Source: Bacteroidales bacterium (lineage in GTDB: Bacteria > Bacteroidota > Bacteroidia > Bacteroidales > F082). Taken from it: DNA of 59,444 nt. The position numbers were made by a program, and so were the translations under genes. The stretch lies in NCBI GenBank assembly GCA_017548125.1, contig JAFYNK010000018.1, forward strand, positions 1 to 59,444, in the 5' to 3' direction. Below are positions 18,545 through 27,377 of this stretch, in pieces. A model generated the notes under the pieces. It searched no databases. It worked only from the letters and a program-made list of their open reading frames with translations, and was not told the origin of the DNA. Position 1 is the stretch's first letter; every line of letters begins with the position of its first letter.

Positions 18545-19018
18545 ATGGCTGAATTTGAATATTTTACACAGGCTGGACTTCAGAAATTAAGAGACGAATT
18601 GGATCGTCTTATTCTCGAGGAACGTCCAAAAGTCGTTCAGGCAATTGCTGAAGCTCGTGATAAGGGAGATCTTTCAGAAAATGCCGAATATGATGCTGCT
18701 AAAGAAGCTCAACAACATCTTGAAATGAAAATTGTTGAACTCCAACAATTAATCATGAGTGCACGTGTACTTGATGAATCTAAAATGGATACATCTAAAG
18801 CTCTGCTTCTCTCAACAGTAAAAATCAAGAACTTGAAAACTAATGCTGTTATGGCTTATACTTTAGTTCCTGAGAAAGAAGCAGATCTTAAAAATCATAA
18901 AATATCCGTCACTTCTCCTATCGCTAAAGGTCTTCTCGGAAAATCTGTAGGCGATCAAGTTGAAATACAAGTGCCAGCTGGCAAGGTTATGTTCGAAATT
19001 ATTGAAATAACACGTTAA
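18545..19018 (+). CDS. greA: Transcription elongation factor GreA
   Basis: 157 residues, normal for GreA. It binds RNA polymerase's secondary channel and stimulates cleavage of backtracked RNA. The N-terminal coiled coil (about 1-75) carries the acidic tip region GDLSENAEYDAAKEAQ. The C-terminal FKBP-like domain includes ISVTSPIAKGLLGKSVGD. The start is preceded by a 75-base leader holding a terminator-like hairpin. A HIT-family gene begins four bases after its stop, so the two are co-transcribed. Confidence 0.96.
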   Translation: MAEFEYFTQAGLQKLRDELDRLILEERPKVVQAIAEARDKGDLSENAEYDAAKEAQQHLEMKIVELQQLIMSARVLDESKMDTSKALLLSTVKIKNLKTNAVMAYTLVPEKEADLKNHKISVTSPIAKGLLGKSVGDQVEIQVPAGKVMFEIIEITR

Positions 19019-19022
19019 CATT

Positions 19023-19409
19023 ATGGCAACTATATTTTCAAGAATAATCAACGGTGAAATACCTTGTTACAAAGTCGCTGAAAACGAAAAATTCTTCGCT
19101 TTCCTCGATATCAATCCTTTGATGAAAGGTCATACACTCGTTATTCCTAAAAAAGAAGTCGATTATATCTTTGACGTTGAAGATAATGATCTTGCTGAAA
19201 TGATGGTATTTGCTAAGCAAGTAGCTGTTAAGATTAAGGATGTTATTCCATGTACTAAAGTCGGTGTGGCTGTGATCGGACTTGAAGTGCCTCATGCTCA
19301 CATTCACCTTGTTCCAATGCAAAAAGAAGGTGACCTCGACTTCAAACGCCCTAAACTCCAGCTTTCTCAAGAAGAATTCACAGAGTTACAAAAACAATTG
19401 GCGTTTTAA
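19023..19409 (+). CDS. HIT-family nucleotide hydrolase
   Basis: 128 residues with the histidine-triad motif HAHIHLVPM near residue 95 and the N-terminal FSRIINGEIPCYKV typical of Hint-type proteins. Such enzymes hydrolyse adenosine nucleotidyl phosphoramidates or transfer nucleotidyl groups; the exact substrate cannot be read. Cytosolic. Four bases separate it from greA, and a strong terminator follows at 19431-19477. Confidence 0.9.
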   Translation: MATIFSRIINGEIPCYKVAENEKFFAFLDINPLMKGHTLVIPKKEVDYIFDVEDNDLAEMMVFAKQVAVKIKDVIPCTKVGVAVIGLEVPHAHIHLVPMQKEGDLDFKRPKLQLSQEEFTELQKQLAF

Positions 19410-19430
19410 TATAAAATTCAAAACTTCGTA

Positions 19431-19477
19431 AACTCAAAAACTCAGAAATTTAATCTTTCTGGGTTTTTGAGTTTTTT
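19431..19477. terminator. Intrinsic terminator between convergent genes
   Basis: An 18-base arm AACTCAAAAACTCAGAAA pairs with TTTCTGGGTTTTTGAGTT (one G-T pair), followed by T residues. It closes the greA-HIT operon and probably also the convergent DUF5686 gene. Confidence 0.88.
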
Positions 19478-19482
19478 TATGC

Positions 19483-21846
19483 TTATAATGTGAAACCAAT
19501 GCTTAATTTAAAAGTGAAATTATCTGTGACTTTGTCGAAAGAATAAGGTCCATATCTGTAAAAAATGCCTAAACCTATTTTGCTGATACCAGTTTTAATG
19601 ATACTATCAACAACCAATCCGCTTTCATAATAGCCTTTGCTCAGATCTTTTAAATCGTAATTGTTGCTTTCGCTTAAATATCCAAATGCAACGTTTGTCA
19701 CGACAATCAACTCAGGATGGATTTTCTTAAAGTCTATTAAGAGATTTCTGAAGTTATGAGAGAAAAATAACGCGGCGAATCTGTCACAGAAAAATTCATC
19801 TGGAATCATAGTGTTGAAATTGTCGGTACTATATAATTCAAATTTTCCGTTTCTGCTTCCAAAAATGTTGAATAATTCTGTAATAGGAGCGATGCCATCG
19901 ATGTAGCCCAGTTGTGTAGTCACTGTAGTTGTTCCGATGTATCGTGTCTCTTTGGTGCCTTTAAATTGAAATTCAGCCTTGTCAAAGTCGTATGGACTGC
20001 CAAAAACATCCTTCAGATTCTTTTGATAAGAAAGCCAGATGACAGGATTTGGCATTCCTTCTGCTCTTATTTTCTTACCATTTCTAACAAACTTTTCATT
20101 AAATGCAATTCTCAATATAAAATCTAAAGTGCTTAATCGGTAGCTTGTTGACTCGTTCCAGTTAAAAGGTGTCTTGTCGGCGACTTCAAAGTTGATGAAA
20201 CCTTTGAGATATCTGTTAAGATATGTTGAATAATTAACACCAATAGTATTATTCAATGATGTTGCATTGACATAAAAAAGTTTGTAATCTGAAGGGTCGA
20301 ATGGGTTTATCTTGCTTTCAAAACCATAGTCGCCTAATCTCTCAAATTTATGTTCGGCAGAGAAATTCAGTTTCATGTCTTTTGAACCTAATAAATTAAA
20401 ATTCAAATTGCCGCCATAATTAAATTCTTTGGCCTTGAACCAATAGTTGCCGAATCCACCGATTGAAAAATATTTGGAGACTTTGTCGTTGGTCCTTAGT
20501 CCTATTCCGAGCATGAAACCATTACCGATGTTATAGTCGATAATGTCGTCGATATTAATGTTTATAAATCTAATTGGAATCTCGTTTTCCATCAAGGAAT
20601 TTATTGACTCGAAGACCTTGTCGAAGTTGAAGTTGACTTCTTTTAGACTTTCTTCAACATATTTATAAGTCGCTTCTAAACGCTCTTCGTCAAGTTTTTC
20701 ATAACGATAATATTTTATTATGTCATCTGATTTTCCTGCATTGTCATTGGCGGAATAATCGCTTATTTCGAAGATGTTCTTGTCGATTTCCTTATTAATT
20801 TCAATTTCGCTTAAATAGCTTTTGCCAATGCCACATAAAATGCCGTCAGTGTTGGCATCGACAGCGCCTTCGAGAGTTATTTTAATGTTAGTGTTAAGTT
20901 GCTTAGGGAACCACACTCCATCAATTTTTTCGTATAATTGTTGAATGTCGATTTCGAAAAAATCCTGTTTGTTAGGAGCTGCCTTTATGTTCTGTATCGC
21001 CCAGTTGTCGGAGTTGATGGTTATTGTTCCTCTCAAGGAATTGAAAGTCGTGTTCTTGTAAGGGGCGAAAGCGATGGTGAAAATACTGTCGTTTGTTTCT
21101 GTCCTGAATGCGTCTTCAAGGAAGAAGATGTATTTGTTCTTGCTACCTTTACTAATAGGATTGACGTATTTCTTGTTGTTAATCGTGACTAAGTCTTCCT
21201 GAAAACCTATGCTTTGTAAATTTTCCAGGAGATAAACGCCTTTAGATTCCTTCATTCCGGAGACTTTGTTGGCTAATATGATTTTCTTGTTTTTGTTGGG
21301 TTTTTCGTAATATTGTTCCGAGACTGTCTCCATCGCCATAAGGTCGTTGTTACGGAATTCTTCGAGCGCCATATCACCAGCTGGCAGATTGGTGGTATCA
21401 ACGGCAAAAATCATATAGTCATACATCTTATAATGATAAGAATTCAGACTTTTGATGTTGTTGGAATCTCTATATTTAAAAACGCTGTCGATGATTCTGT
21501 TTGCAGGATTTTTGCTTCCATCGATGACTACTTCTGACAGTTCTATGTTCTGCGGTTTCAGTTTTACAGAAATCTCATTTTCACCCTCAGCAATCTCCAT
21601 TTTCTTCTTTTCATAACCAACAAAAGAGAAGGTGAGATTCTTTATTTCCTCTTTGCTTTTAATGATGAAATTGCCGTCGATGTCGGATGTGGTGCCAAGA
21701 GTTCCGTTGTCGTTGACGACGATATTCACGAACGCCAGCTTCTCTTTAGAAAACTCGTCAGTGACAACACCACTTATGCTGTTCTGACCTATTAAACATA
21801 AATTGAATATCGAGAGAAAGAATGATAATAAGAAGACTTTTTTCAT
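19483..21846 (-). CDS. DUF5686-family outer-membrane protein with carboxypeptidase-regulatory-like domain
   Basis: 787 residues. A signal peptide ends before QNSISGVVTDEFSKEKLAF, the start of a CarboxypepD_reg-like beta-sandwich (about 22-110; DIDGNFIIKSKEEI). The middle and C-terminal parts match the DUF5686 family: a periplasmic-like region (about 120-360) and a barrel-like C-terminal half ending YGPYSFDKVTDNFTFKLSIGFTL. The function of this family is unknown to me; it is common in Bacteroidota outer membranes. It has its own weak promoter-like sequence CAACTTTG upstream and is divergent from no close partner. Confidence 0.82.
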   Translation of the reverse strand: MKKVFLLSFFLSIFNLCLIGQNSISGVVTDEFSKEKLAFVNIVVNDNGTLGTTSDIDGNFIIKSKEEIKNLTFSFVGYEKKKMEIAEGENEISVKLKPQNIELSEVVIDGSKNPANRIIDSVFKYRDSNNIKSLNSYHYKMYDYMIFAVDTTNLPAGDMALEEFRNNDLMAMETVSEQYYEKPNKNKKIILANKVSGMKESKGVYLLENLQSIGFQEDLVTINNKKYVNPISKGSKNKYIFFLEDAFRTETNDSIFTIAFAPYKNTTFNSLRGTITINSDNWAIQNIKAAPNKQDFFEIDIQQLYEKIDGVWFPKQLNTNIKITLEGAVDANTDGILCGIGKSYLSEIEINKEIDKNIFEISDYSANDNAGKSDDIIKYYRYEKLDEERLEATYKYVEESLKEVNFNFDKVFESINSLMENEIPIRFININIDDIIDYNIGNGFMLGIGLRTNDKVSKYFSIGGFGNYWFKAKEFNYGGNLNFNLLGSKDMKLNFSAEHKFERLGDYGFESKINPFDPSDYKLFYVNATSLNNTIGVNYSTYLNRYLKGFINFEVADKTPFNWNESTSYRLSTLDFILRIAFNEKFVRNGKKIRAEGMPNPVIWLSYQKNLKDVFGSPYDFDKAEFQFKGTKETRYIGTTTVTTQLGYIDGIAPITELFNIFGSRNGKFELYSTDNFNTMIPDEFFCDRFAALFFSHNFRNLLIDFKKIHPELIVVTNVAFGYLSESNNYDLKDLSKGYYESGLVVDSIIKTGISKIGLGIFYRYGPYSFDKVTDNFTFKLSIGFTL

Positions 21847-21921
21847 AATTTAATTTTTTAAGACACAGAGACGCAAAGTTGTTTGTAGGAATTGCTGATA
21901 CGAAACGTCTCAACAACATTC

Positions 21922-22257
21922 CTAATTCCTAATTCCTAATTTCTCATTGTTTTTATGTCTTTCCTTATCGCGGTTTGTCTTTTTTTCAAGATTGTTTTTC
22001 AATGCTTCGCTGAGGTTGACGCCGGTCTGATTGGCGAGGCAAATAAGCACGAACAAGACGTCGGCCATTTCGTCTGCGAGATTATATTGTTTGTCGGATT
22101 CCTTGAAAGATTGTTCACCGTATTTTCTTGCGATGATTCGTGCGAGTTCGCCTACTTCTTCAGTGAGCAATGCCATGTTTGTCAGTTCGTTGAAGTAACG
22201 TACGCCGATAGTGTTTATCCATTCATCAACTATTTTTTGAGCTTCATCTATAGTCAT
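21922..22257 (-). CDS. MazG-like nucleotide pyrophosphohydrolase
   Basis: About 111 residues from MTIDEAQKIVDEWI. The MazG-type metal-binding pattern is visible as EEVGELARI and EMADVLFVLICLA, which together chelate Mg for hydrolysis of nucleoside triphosphates to monophosphates. The single-domain length fits the small MazG-like group. The C-terminus ...EKLGIRN is encoded by AATTAGGAATTAGGAATG-type repeat sequence, so the natural end may have been altered. An alternative TTG start two codons upstream exists. A TAACTTTG box lies at 22272-22279. Confidence 0.85.
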   Translation of the reverse strand: MTIDEAQKIVDEWINTIGVRYFNELTNMALLTEEVGELARIIARKYGEQSFKESDKQYNLADEMADVLFVLICLANQTGVNLSEALKNNLEKKTNRDKERHKNNEKLGIRN

Positions 22258-22271
22258 AAACAAATTTTTTA

Positions 22272-22279
22272 CAAAGTTA
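22272..22279 (-). promoter_or_regulatory. TAACTTTG promoter box for the MazG-like gene
   Basis: Minus-strand TAACTTTG 14 bases before the ATG at 22257. It is divergent from the plus-strand box at 22324-22331. Confidence 0.55.
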
Positions 22280-22323
22280 TAAAAATCAGAAAACCAAAGT
22301 TTCGGAAAGTCCGAAAAAAAACT

Positions 22324-22331
22324 TACATTTG
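22324..22331 (+). promoter_or_regulatory. TACATTTG promoter box for the methyltransferase
   Basis: TACATTTG matches TAnnTTTG and lies 15 bases before the GTG start at 22347. Confidence 0.5.
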
Positions 22332-22346
22332 CAAAAAATATAAGAC

Positions 22347-23522
22347 GTGAAAAATACTTTTACTTTAGTTGCAAAAACATTGCCAGGTTTTGAAGAACTC
22401 TTGGCTGAGGAATTAGCTGCTTTAGGAGCAGAAAATATCAATGTATTATATCGTGCTGTAAGTTTTGATGCTGACAAGGCGTTGATGTACAAAGCCAATT
22501 ATTGTCTTCGTACAGCATTGAGAATTTTGAAGCCGATTTATACTTTTGTGGCTCGTAATGAGTTGATGTTATACAAGAAGATTTATGAAATCAAGTGGCA
22601 CGAGATTTTCGGCATTGAAGAGACGTTTGCCATTGATGCTGTTGTGAGTGGAAATTATTTCACTCATTCACAATACGCTGCGTTAAAAGTAAAGGATGCC
22701 ATTGCTGATGAATTCAGACAGAAATATGGCGCACGTCCTTCTGTAGATACAGAGAATCCTGATTTAAGAATCAATATTCATATTGAAAATGAAAAAGTCA
22801 CACTTTCATTCGATAGCTCTGGCGAATCATTGCACAAGAGAGGTTATCGTAAGGCTGTGGATAAAGCTCCTATGAATGAGGTGCTTGCCGCTGGTCTCAT
22901 CAAGATGACAGGATGGAAAGGCGACAAGAATTTCGTCGATTGCATGTGCGGTTCCGCTACAATTCCTATCGAGGCAGCTATGGCAGCGATGAATATCCCA
23001 GCAGGTTATTTCAGAGAGAGTTACGGCTTTATGAAATGGCACGACTTCGACGAAAAGTTATGGAAGGAAATAAGAAGAGCCGCTGACGATGAAATATGCG
23101 ACTGCGACTATGAAATTATGGCGTCTGACCATTCCGCTAAGGCAGTGCAAATCGCTAAGTCAAATATCCAAGGCGCTCACCTTTCACACGACATCACTCT
23201 TCTTCAACAAGATATGTTCGAGATGACACCTCCAGAAGCTCCTGGCATCTTGCTCATCAACCCTCCATACGGCGAACGCCTCGAAGAGAAAGATATAGTA
23301 AATCTTTATAGAAATATTGGCAACACCTTGAAACGCAACTTCAAAGGCTACGAGGCCTGGGTCATCAGCAGCAATATTGAAGTGTTGAAACTCATAGGTC
23401 TGAAACCATCGAAGAAGATAGAAGTCTATAACGGTTCGTTAGACTGCCGTTTCTATAAGTTTGAAATCTTTGAGGGCTCATATAAAGATATGAAGACAAA
23501 AAAGGCTGAAAAGAATGATTAA
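22347..23522 (+). CDS. rlmL: THUMP-domain RNA methyltransferase, RlmL-like
   Basis: 391 residues from a GTG start; no nearby ATG fits the conserved N-terminus KTLPGFEELLAEEL. A THUMP domain (about 50-160) is followed by the UPF0020 methyltransferase fold with the SAM loop FVDCMCGSATIPIEAA and the catalytic NPPY in LLINPPYGERL. By family it methylates guanine N2 in 23S rRNA (RlmL / m2G2445 type) but lacks the second RlmK domain of the E. coli fusion. Its stop overlaps the stop of the convergent gene in a shared TTAA. The gene symbol is by family resemblance. Confidence 0.85.
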   Translation: MKNTFTLVAKTLPGFEELLAEELAALGAENINVLYRAVSFDADKALMYKANYCLRTALRILKPIYTFVARNELMLYKKIYEIKWHEIFGIEETFAIDAVVSGNYFTHSQYAALKVKDAIADEFRQKYGARPSVDTENPDLRINIHIENEKVTLSFDSSGESLHKRGYRKAVDKAPMNEVLAAGLIKMTGWKGDKNFVDCMCGSATIPIEAAMAAMNIPAGYFRESYGFMKWHDFDEKLWKEIRRAADDEICDCDYEIMASDHSAKAVQIAKSNIQGAHLSHDITLLQQDMFEMTPPEAPGILLINPPYGERLEEKDIVNLYRNIGNTLKRNFKGYEAWVISSNIEVLKLIGLKPSKKIEVYNGSLDCRFYKFEIFEGSYKDMKTKKAEKND

Positions 23523-24670
23523 TTTAGGTTGGCTGACTTGATCTCAGATAAAGTCTCCTCCAAGAAATTATAAGTGCCTCTGTGCCATTGGTGACCGCAT
23601 GAATAGAAAATGACAAAGTCGCTGTTCAGGATATTCTCAAGAGCATTGATTTCCTGTTTTTTGTATTCATGCTTGTCGAATCCTTTGTAAACTGTTGAGT
23701 TATAGTACCATATTTCGACGTCTTCAAATAATTCATTTATAGGGAGACGTCTTTCCATTTCCCAGATGAAAGAGTCGCCTATAAATAAGACTTTGGGCTT
23801 CCTGTTGGATTCGTCGTTTTTGACGGTTATATCGAATTGGTAATCATAGCTTTTGTTTCTTATGTGGCACATGAGGTTTAATAATCCCTCGTCATAAGTC
23901 CATTTTTTATTGCTTCTGACAGGCTTTCCGTACCTAATTTCAGGAATGCCGAAGTCGTTCAGATTATTCATAAACCTGAATAAAGAATCGAAGCCATATA
24001 CGGATGAGAAGTCCCAGTGTGTGTCTATTGTTGGAAATAATTGAATGTCAAAGGTATCTCGCATCGATTTGTACCATTTTGTCATTTCGATATTTGGGAA
24101 TCCTTCTTCGTTTAATCGTCGGTCATAATATTCAAAAACATTGATACATTCTCTTATCGTGTCTTTAGGCAGATATTCTGGATAAACGAAAGCTTTGTCA
24201 GGAGCCATGAATGACAGAAATTCAACGTCGTGTCTTTTTAATATTTCTCTTAGTTCGCACATCATGCTGATGTTTTTCTCGTAATTTTCTATTGCTTCAT
24301 CTTCGCTGTCGAACCATTTATATAATTCTTTTCCGTAATATTCGTCAACTCCAGCCCAATAATAGAACCAGTTGCCTTTTCCGTGAGCAAAGCTGTTGTT
24401 ATAAGTTTTTTTATAAAAAGTCCATAAATATTGATTATACAATCTTATTGCAGGTTCTCTGAATCCCATGTTTTCGGAAGTGTAATTTTCTAATGAAAGT
24501 TGATATTTTCCTTTTTTAAAAGAATCTAACGAAAGCACAGGAAATTCTGTTTTTGGATAAACACCTCTTAAAGCTTTCACCTTAAATAAATTAGTGTGTT
24601 CTTGCAATATTGGCAAAAACAAGAAAACCAACAGAATGCCGAATAATATTTTATATATATTGTTTTTCAT
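23519..24670 (-). CDS. AlgX/AlgJ-like SGNH-type acyltransferase partner
   Basis: 383 residues. An N-terminal membrane anchor (IYKILFGILLVFLFLPIL) precedes a periplasmic SGNH-like domain. Family signatures are visible: APDKAFVYPEYL, DTHWDFSSVYGFDSL (Asp-x-His) and FIGDSFIWEMERR with the likely nucleophile Ser. In the alginate system AlgX/AlgJ take an acetyl group delivered by the AlgI membrane transferase and place it on a polysaccharide. Its ATG overlaps the TGA of the AlgI-like gene by one base, so they are coupled. The acceptor polymer is not known, and no polymer synthase lies nearby. Confidence 0.82.
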   Translation of the reverse strand: MKNNIYKILFGILLVFLFLPILQEHTNLFKVKALRGVYPKTEFPVLSLDSFKKGKYQLSLENYTSENMGFREPAIRLYNQYLWTFYKKTYNNSFAHGKGNWFYYWAGVDEYYGKELYKWFDSEDEAIENYEKNISMMCELREILKRHDVEFLSFMAPDKAFVYPEYLPKDTIRECINVFEYYDRRLNEEGFPNIEMTKWYKSMRDTFDIQLFPTIDTHWDFSSVYGFDSLFRFMNNLNDFGIPEIRYGKPVRSNKKWTYDEGLLNLMCHIRNKSYDYQFDITVKNDESNRKPKVLFIGDSFIWEMERRLPINELFEDVEIWYYNSTVYKGFDKHEYKKQEINALENILNSDFVIFYSCGHQWHRGTYNFLEETLSEIKSANLN

Positions 24671-26139
24671 CAGAATCTGAAATAAATAAATGGACTGAAG
24701 CCTGTTGCGTTAAGAGCGCCTAGGCAGAAAATGAAACCGAATAATGATAAAACGAAAGCTATGATATGTTGTTTTGTGTTATATTCTGTGAAATAAACCT
24801 TTTCTTGCCATCTTAATCCTAATTTGCTGAGTGTTATGAATGAGAAGAAAGCTGCGATAATCATCGTTGTGTAGAAGTGAGGATTGTCGGAGAAATGGAA
24901 AGGAGTGAAGTCGAAGGCGAACAAGCGTTTGATGAATAGCCACGACAGGTCTATTCTTTCGATGCGGAAGAAGCATCTTGTTAATACTATTATGGCGAAA
25001 GTTATTATTACGGAAGGTATTCTTCCTAATTTGTTGAGCCATTTGACGAGGAAAAGCTTGTCGGCGCAGATGAAGATGCCTTGTAAGGCTCCGTATATGA
25101 CGAAGTTCCATGCGGCGCCGTGCCATAGCCCTGATACCAAGAAGCAGAACCATAGGTTGAAATATTTTCTTGCTTCTGTCTTGACGCGGCTTCCTCCCAG
25201 TGGGAAGTAGAGATAATTCTTGATGAAGACGCTGAATGTCTGATGCCATCTGCGCCAGAACTCTGAAATTGATGTCGAGACGTAAGGATTGTCGAAGTTT
25301 TCAGGGAAACGGAATCCGAGCATTCTGCCTAATCCAATAGCCATGTCGGAATAGCCAGAGAAGTCGAAATATATCTGGAAGGTGAAAGCGAGGATGACAA
25401 TCCAGGCTGTCGTTGAGTCTAAGCTGGCTATTTTTTCTGTGATGTCATTAAGCTGTGCTGATGTTAAGACATCGTAGTTTGACGGACCTAATATCTTATC
25501 GACTTGAAAACCTATGACGTCGGCTATCAGTATTTTCTTTGAGAGACCTATTACGAAACGATAGAAGCCATGCAGCCTGTCGGTCATCAGCGACTCGCGT
25601 TCTCTTATCTGGTCGGCGATATCGCAATAACGAATGATAGGACCGGCGACGAGCTGAGGGAACATGGTGATATACAGCATATAATCTGAGAGGCGTTTCA
25701 TCGGTTCGTTGATGCCGCGGTAGGTGTCCAGGGTGTAGGTGACGCTTTGGAATGAGAAGAATGATATTCCGATAGGGAGCAATATCTGCATCCATTCGAT
25801 AGGCTCACGTCCGAACAATCCAGCCAAGAAGTTGAAGTTCTGTATGCTGAAGTTGCCGTATTTGTAATAAAAAAGGAGTCCGATGCTTATGAAGATTGAT
25901 ATTCCGCAGAGGATTTTTTTAGTGAGAGCGTTGTCGCTTTTGTGCATATATTTCACCAGATAGAAATTGGCGATGTTTGATGCTATGAGCTGAAATACGA
26001 ATTCGGGAGCTCCGTAGGCGTAAAATATCAGAGAAGCCAACAGGAGAGTGTAATTGCGTAATTTCTTTGGCGTTATAAAATATAAAGCAAGAAAAATTGG
26101 CAGGAAGTAAATTAAGAAGACGTTACTGCTGAATACCAT
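24670..26139 (-). CDS. MBOAT-family membrane O-acyltransferase, AlgI-like
   Basis: 489 residues with about ten or more hydrophobic segments. The AlgI-type blocks are LLPIGISFFSFQSVTYTLD, FPQLVAGPI, FDFSGYSDMAIGLGRMLGF, NFDNPYVSTSISEFWRRWH and the catalytic-His region LVSGLWHGAAWN. It moves acyl groups from the cytosolic side through the inner membrane to a periplasmic partner, here the AlgX-like protein directly downstream. A TATCTTTG box lies 20 bases upstream. The epimerase gene upstream on the same strand ends 36 bases before the start. Confidence 0.92.
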   Translation of the reverse strand: MVFSSNVFLIYFLPIFLALYFITPKKLRNYTLLLASLIFYAYGAPEFVFQLIASNIANFYLVKYMHKSDNALTKKILCGISIFISIGLLFYYKYGNFSIQNFNFLAGLFGREPIEWMQILLPIGISFFSFQSVTYTLDTYRGINEPMKRLSDYMLYITMFPQLVAGPIIRYCDIADQIRERESLMTDRLHGFYRFVIGLSKKILIADVIGFQVDKILGPSNYDVLTSAQLNDITEKIASLDSTTAWIVILAFTFQIYFDFSGYSDMAIGLGRMLGFRFPENFDNPYVSTSISEFWRRWHQTFSVFIKNYLYFPLGGSRVKTEARKYFNLWFCFLVSGLWHGAAWNFVIYGALQGIFICADKLFLVKWLNKLGRIPSVIITFAIIVLTRCFFRIERIDLSWLFIKRLFAFDFTPFHFSDNPHFYTTMIIAAFFSFITLSKLGLRWQEKVYFTEYNTKQHIIAFVLSLFGFIFCLGALNATGFSPFIYFRF

Positions 26140-26159
26140 TGCTAATTATTTTTTTTTGT

Positions 26160-26167
26160 CAAAGATA
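26160..26167 (-). promoter_or_regulatory. TATCTTTG promoter box for the AlgI/AlgX-like pair
   Basis: Minus-strand TATCTTTG 20 bases before the ATG at 26139, between the epimerase stop and the acyltransferase. Confidence 0.6.
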
Positions 26168-26175
26168 AAACAAAC

Positions 26176-27213
26176 TTAATTTTTATGTTCGTCAAGATAT
26201 GTTTCGCATATTTCTTTTATGCTGGTTTCTATAGGAGTGAATTTGAAATTTATATCGTTGATAATCTTGCTTGAAGAATAGGAATATTTTCTTGTTGCAG
26301 TCCTTGCTGTCTCTTTTGTGATGAGAGGTTTTTTGCCTTGTATCTTTCCTATAATCCAGAAGAGGCGCCATGCTATTTCGCTGAGGCCTTTCCCCACTTT
26401 GATGTAAGGTGCCTTTACGTTGAAGTTTTCTGCCATCAGGCGGAAGATCTTTTCGTAAGAGATGAGAGCGCCGTTGAGACAGTAGCGCTGCCCGAATCTG
26501 TTGTTTTCCATCAGCGTTATCATTGCGCGAGCGACGTCCTTCACATCGACGAAGCCGTTGATGCCGGTGGTGTAGAACGGGAAGCCTTTGGCGATGGTAG
26601 TGAACAACTCGCAGCTGCTTGTGTCCCATCTGCCAGCGCCTAGGATGAGAGACGGATTGACGATGACTGCGTTGAGGCCTTCTGCTATTGCGCGCCAGAC
26701 TTCCATCTCGGCTTCGTGCTTGGAGTTGGAATAAACGCTGTTGTTCTTAGATTGCGTCCATGGTGAATTTTCGTCGATAGGCTCTCCTTCAAGAGAACGG
26801 CCTAATGCTGCGATGGAACTTACATGGCAGAATTTCTTTACTCCGCATTGCAAGGCGGCATTGACCATATTCTTGGTGCCTTCAACGTTGACAACCATAA
26901 GGCTTTTCTTGTCGCTCGGATCAAAGGAGACGACAGCTGCACAATGATAGACTTCTTCAACGCCAATCATCGCTTCTTCAAGAATGTCGTAGTCGGTGAC
27001 ATCACCATAAACAAACTCTATGATGTTTGGAGTTTCATTAAAACCGTAACGTTTCAGAACCCTGTTTAGTAATGATAAATCGCTGTTCTTGCGACATAAT
27101 AATTTAATTGTTGACAAAGTCTTTTGCTTTTCATCTTTCGTCTTTTGTCTTCTAATCAATTCTGCAACCAAATGCGAACCTACCAAACCTGTACAGCCTG
27201 TAATGAAAATCAT
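26176..27213 (-). CDS. NAD-dependent epimerase/dehydratase (extended SDR)
   Basis: About 345 residues. The Rossmann motif is TGCTGLVGSH at 5-14; the catalytic Tyr/Lys is in YSNSKHEAE, with NPSLILGAGRWD further on. Substrate unknown; members act on nucleotide sugars or on dihydroflavonol-like ketones. The ATG at 27213 is chosen because the in-frame TTG upstream lies within the TATCTTTG promoter box. Residues 23-34 (QKTKDEKQKTLS) form a polar insertion after the first helix, encoded by repeat-like AAAGACGAAAGATGAAAAG sequence that related proteins normally lack. Confidence 0.85.
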   Translation of the reverse strand: MIFITGCTGLVGSHLVAELIRRQKTKDEKQKTLSTIKLLCRKNSDLSLLNRVLKRYGFNETPNIIEFVYGDVTDYDILEEAMIGVEEVYHCAAVVSFDPSDKKSLMVVNVEGTKNMVNAALQCGVKKFCHVSSIAALGRSLEGEPIDENSPWTQSKNNSVYSNSKHEAEMEVWRAIAEGLNAVIVNPSLILGAGRWDTSSCELFTTIAKGFPFYTTGINGFVDVKDVARAMITLMENNRFGQRYCLNGALISYEKIFRLMAENFNVKAPYIKVGKGLSEIAWRLFWIIGKIQGKKPLITKETARTATRKYSYSSSKIINDINFKFTPIETSIKEICETYLDEHKN

Positions 27214-27228
27214 GATTTTATTTTTTTG

Positions 27229-27236
27229 CAAAGATA
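27229..27236 (-). promoter_or_regulatory. TATCTTTG promoter box for the epimerase
   Basis: Minus-strand TATCTTTG ending 15 bases before the ATG. It overlaps the only alternative upstream start codon and so decides the start at 27213. Confidence 0.65.
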
Positions 27237-27331
27237 GGAAAAACTTTACCGATAAAATTCATTTGTTTACATCTTAAATTTCATAATTGCAGTTTCATAG
27301 AGATTGTTTCTAAATATTTGCCAGCTTTTTT

Positions 27332-27339
27332 TATCTTTG
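27332..27339 (+). promoter_or_regulatory. TATCTTTG promoter for the FGE-fold lipoprotein
   Basis: Exact TATCTTTG 38 bases before the ATG at 27378. It excludes the longer in-frame start at 27318. Confidence 0.7.
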
Positions 27340-27377
27340 CATTCGAAAACGAAATATTAACATTAAATTTTACAATT

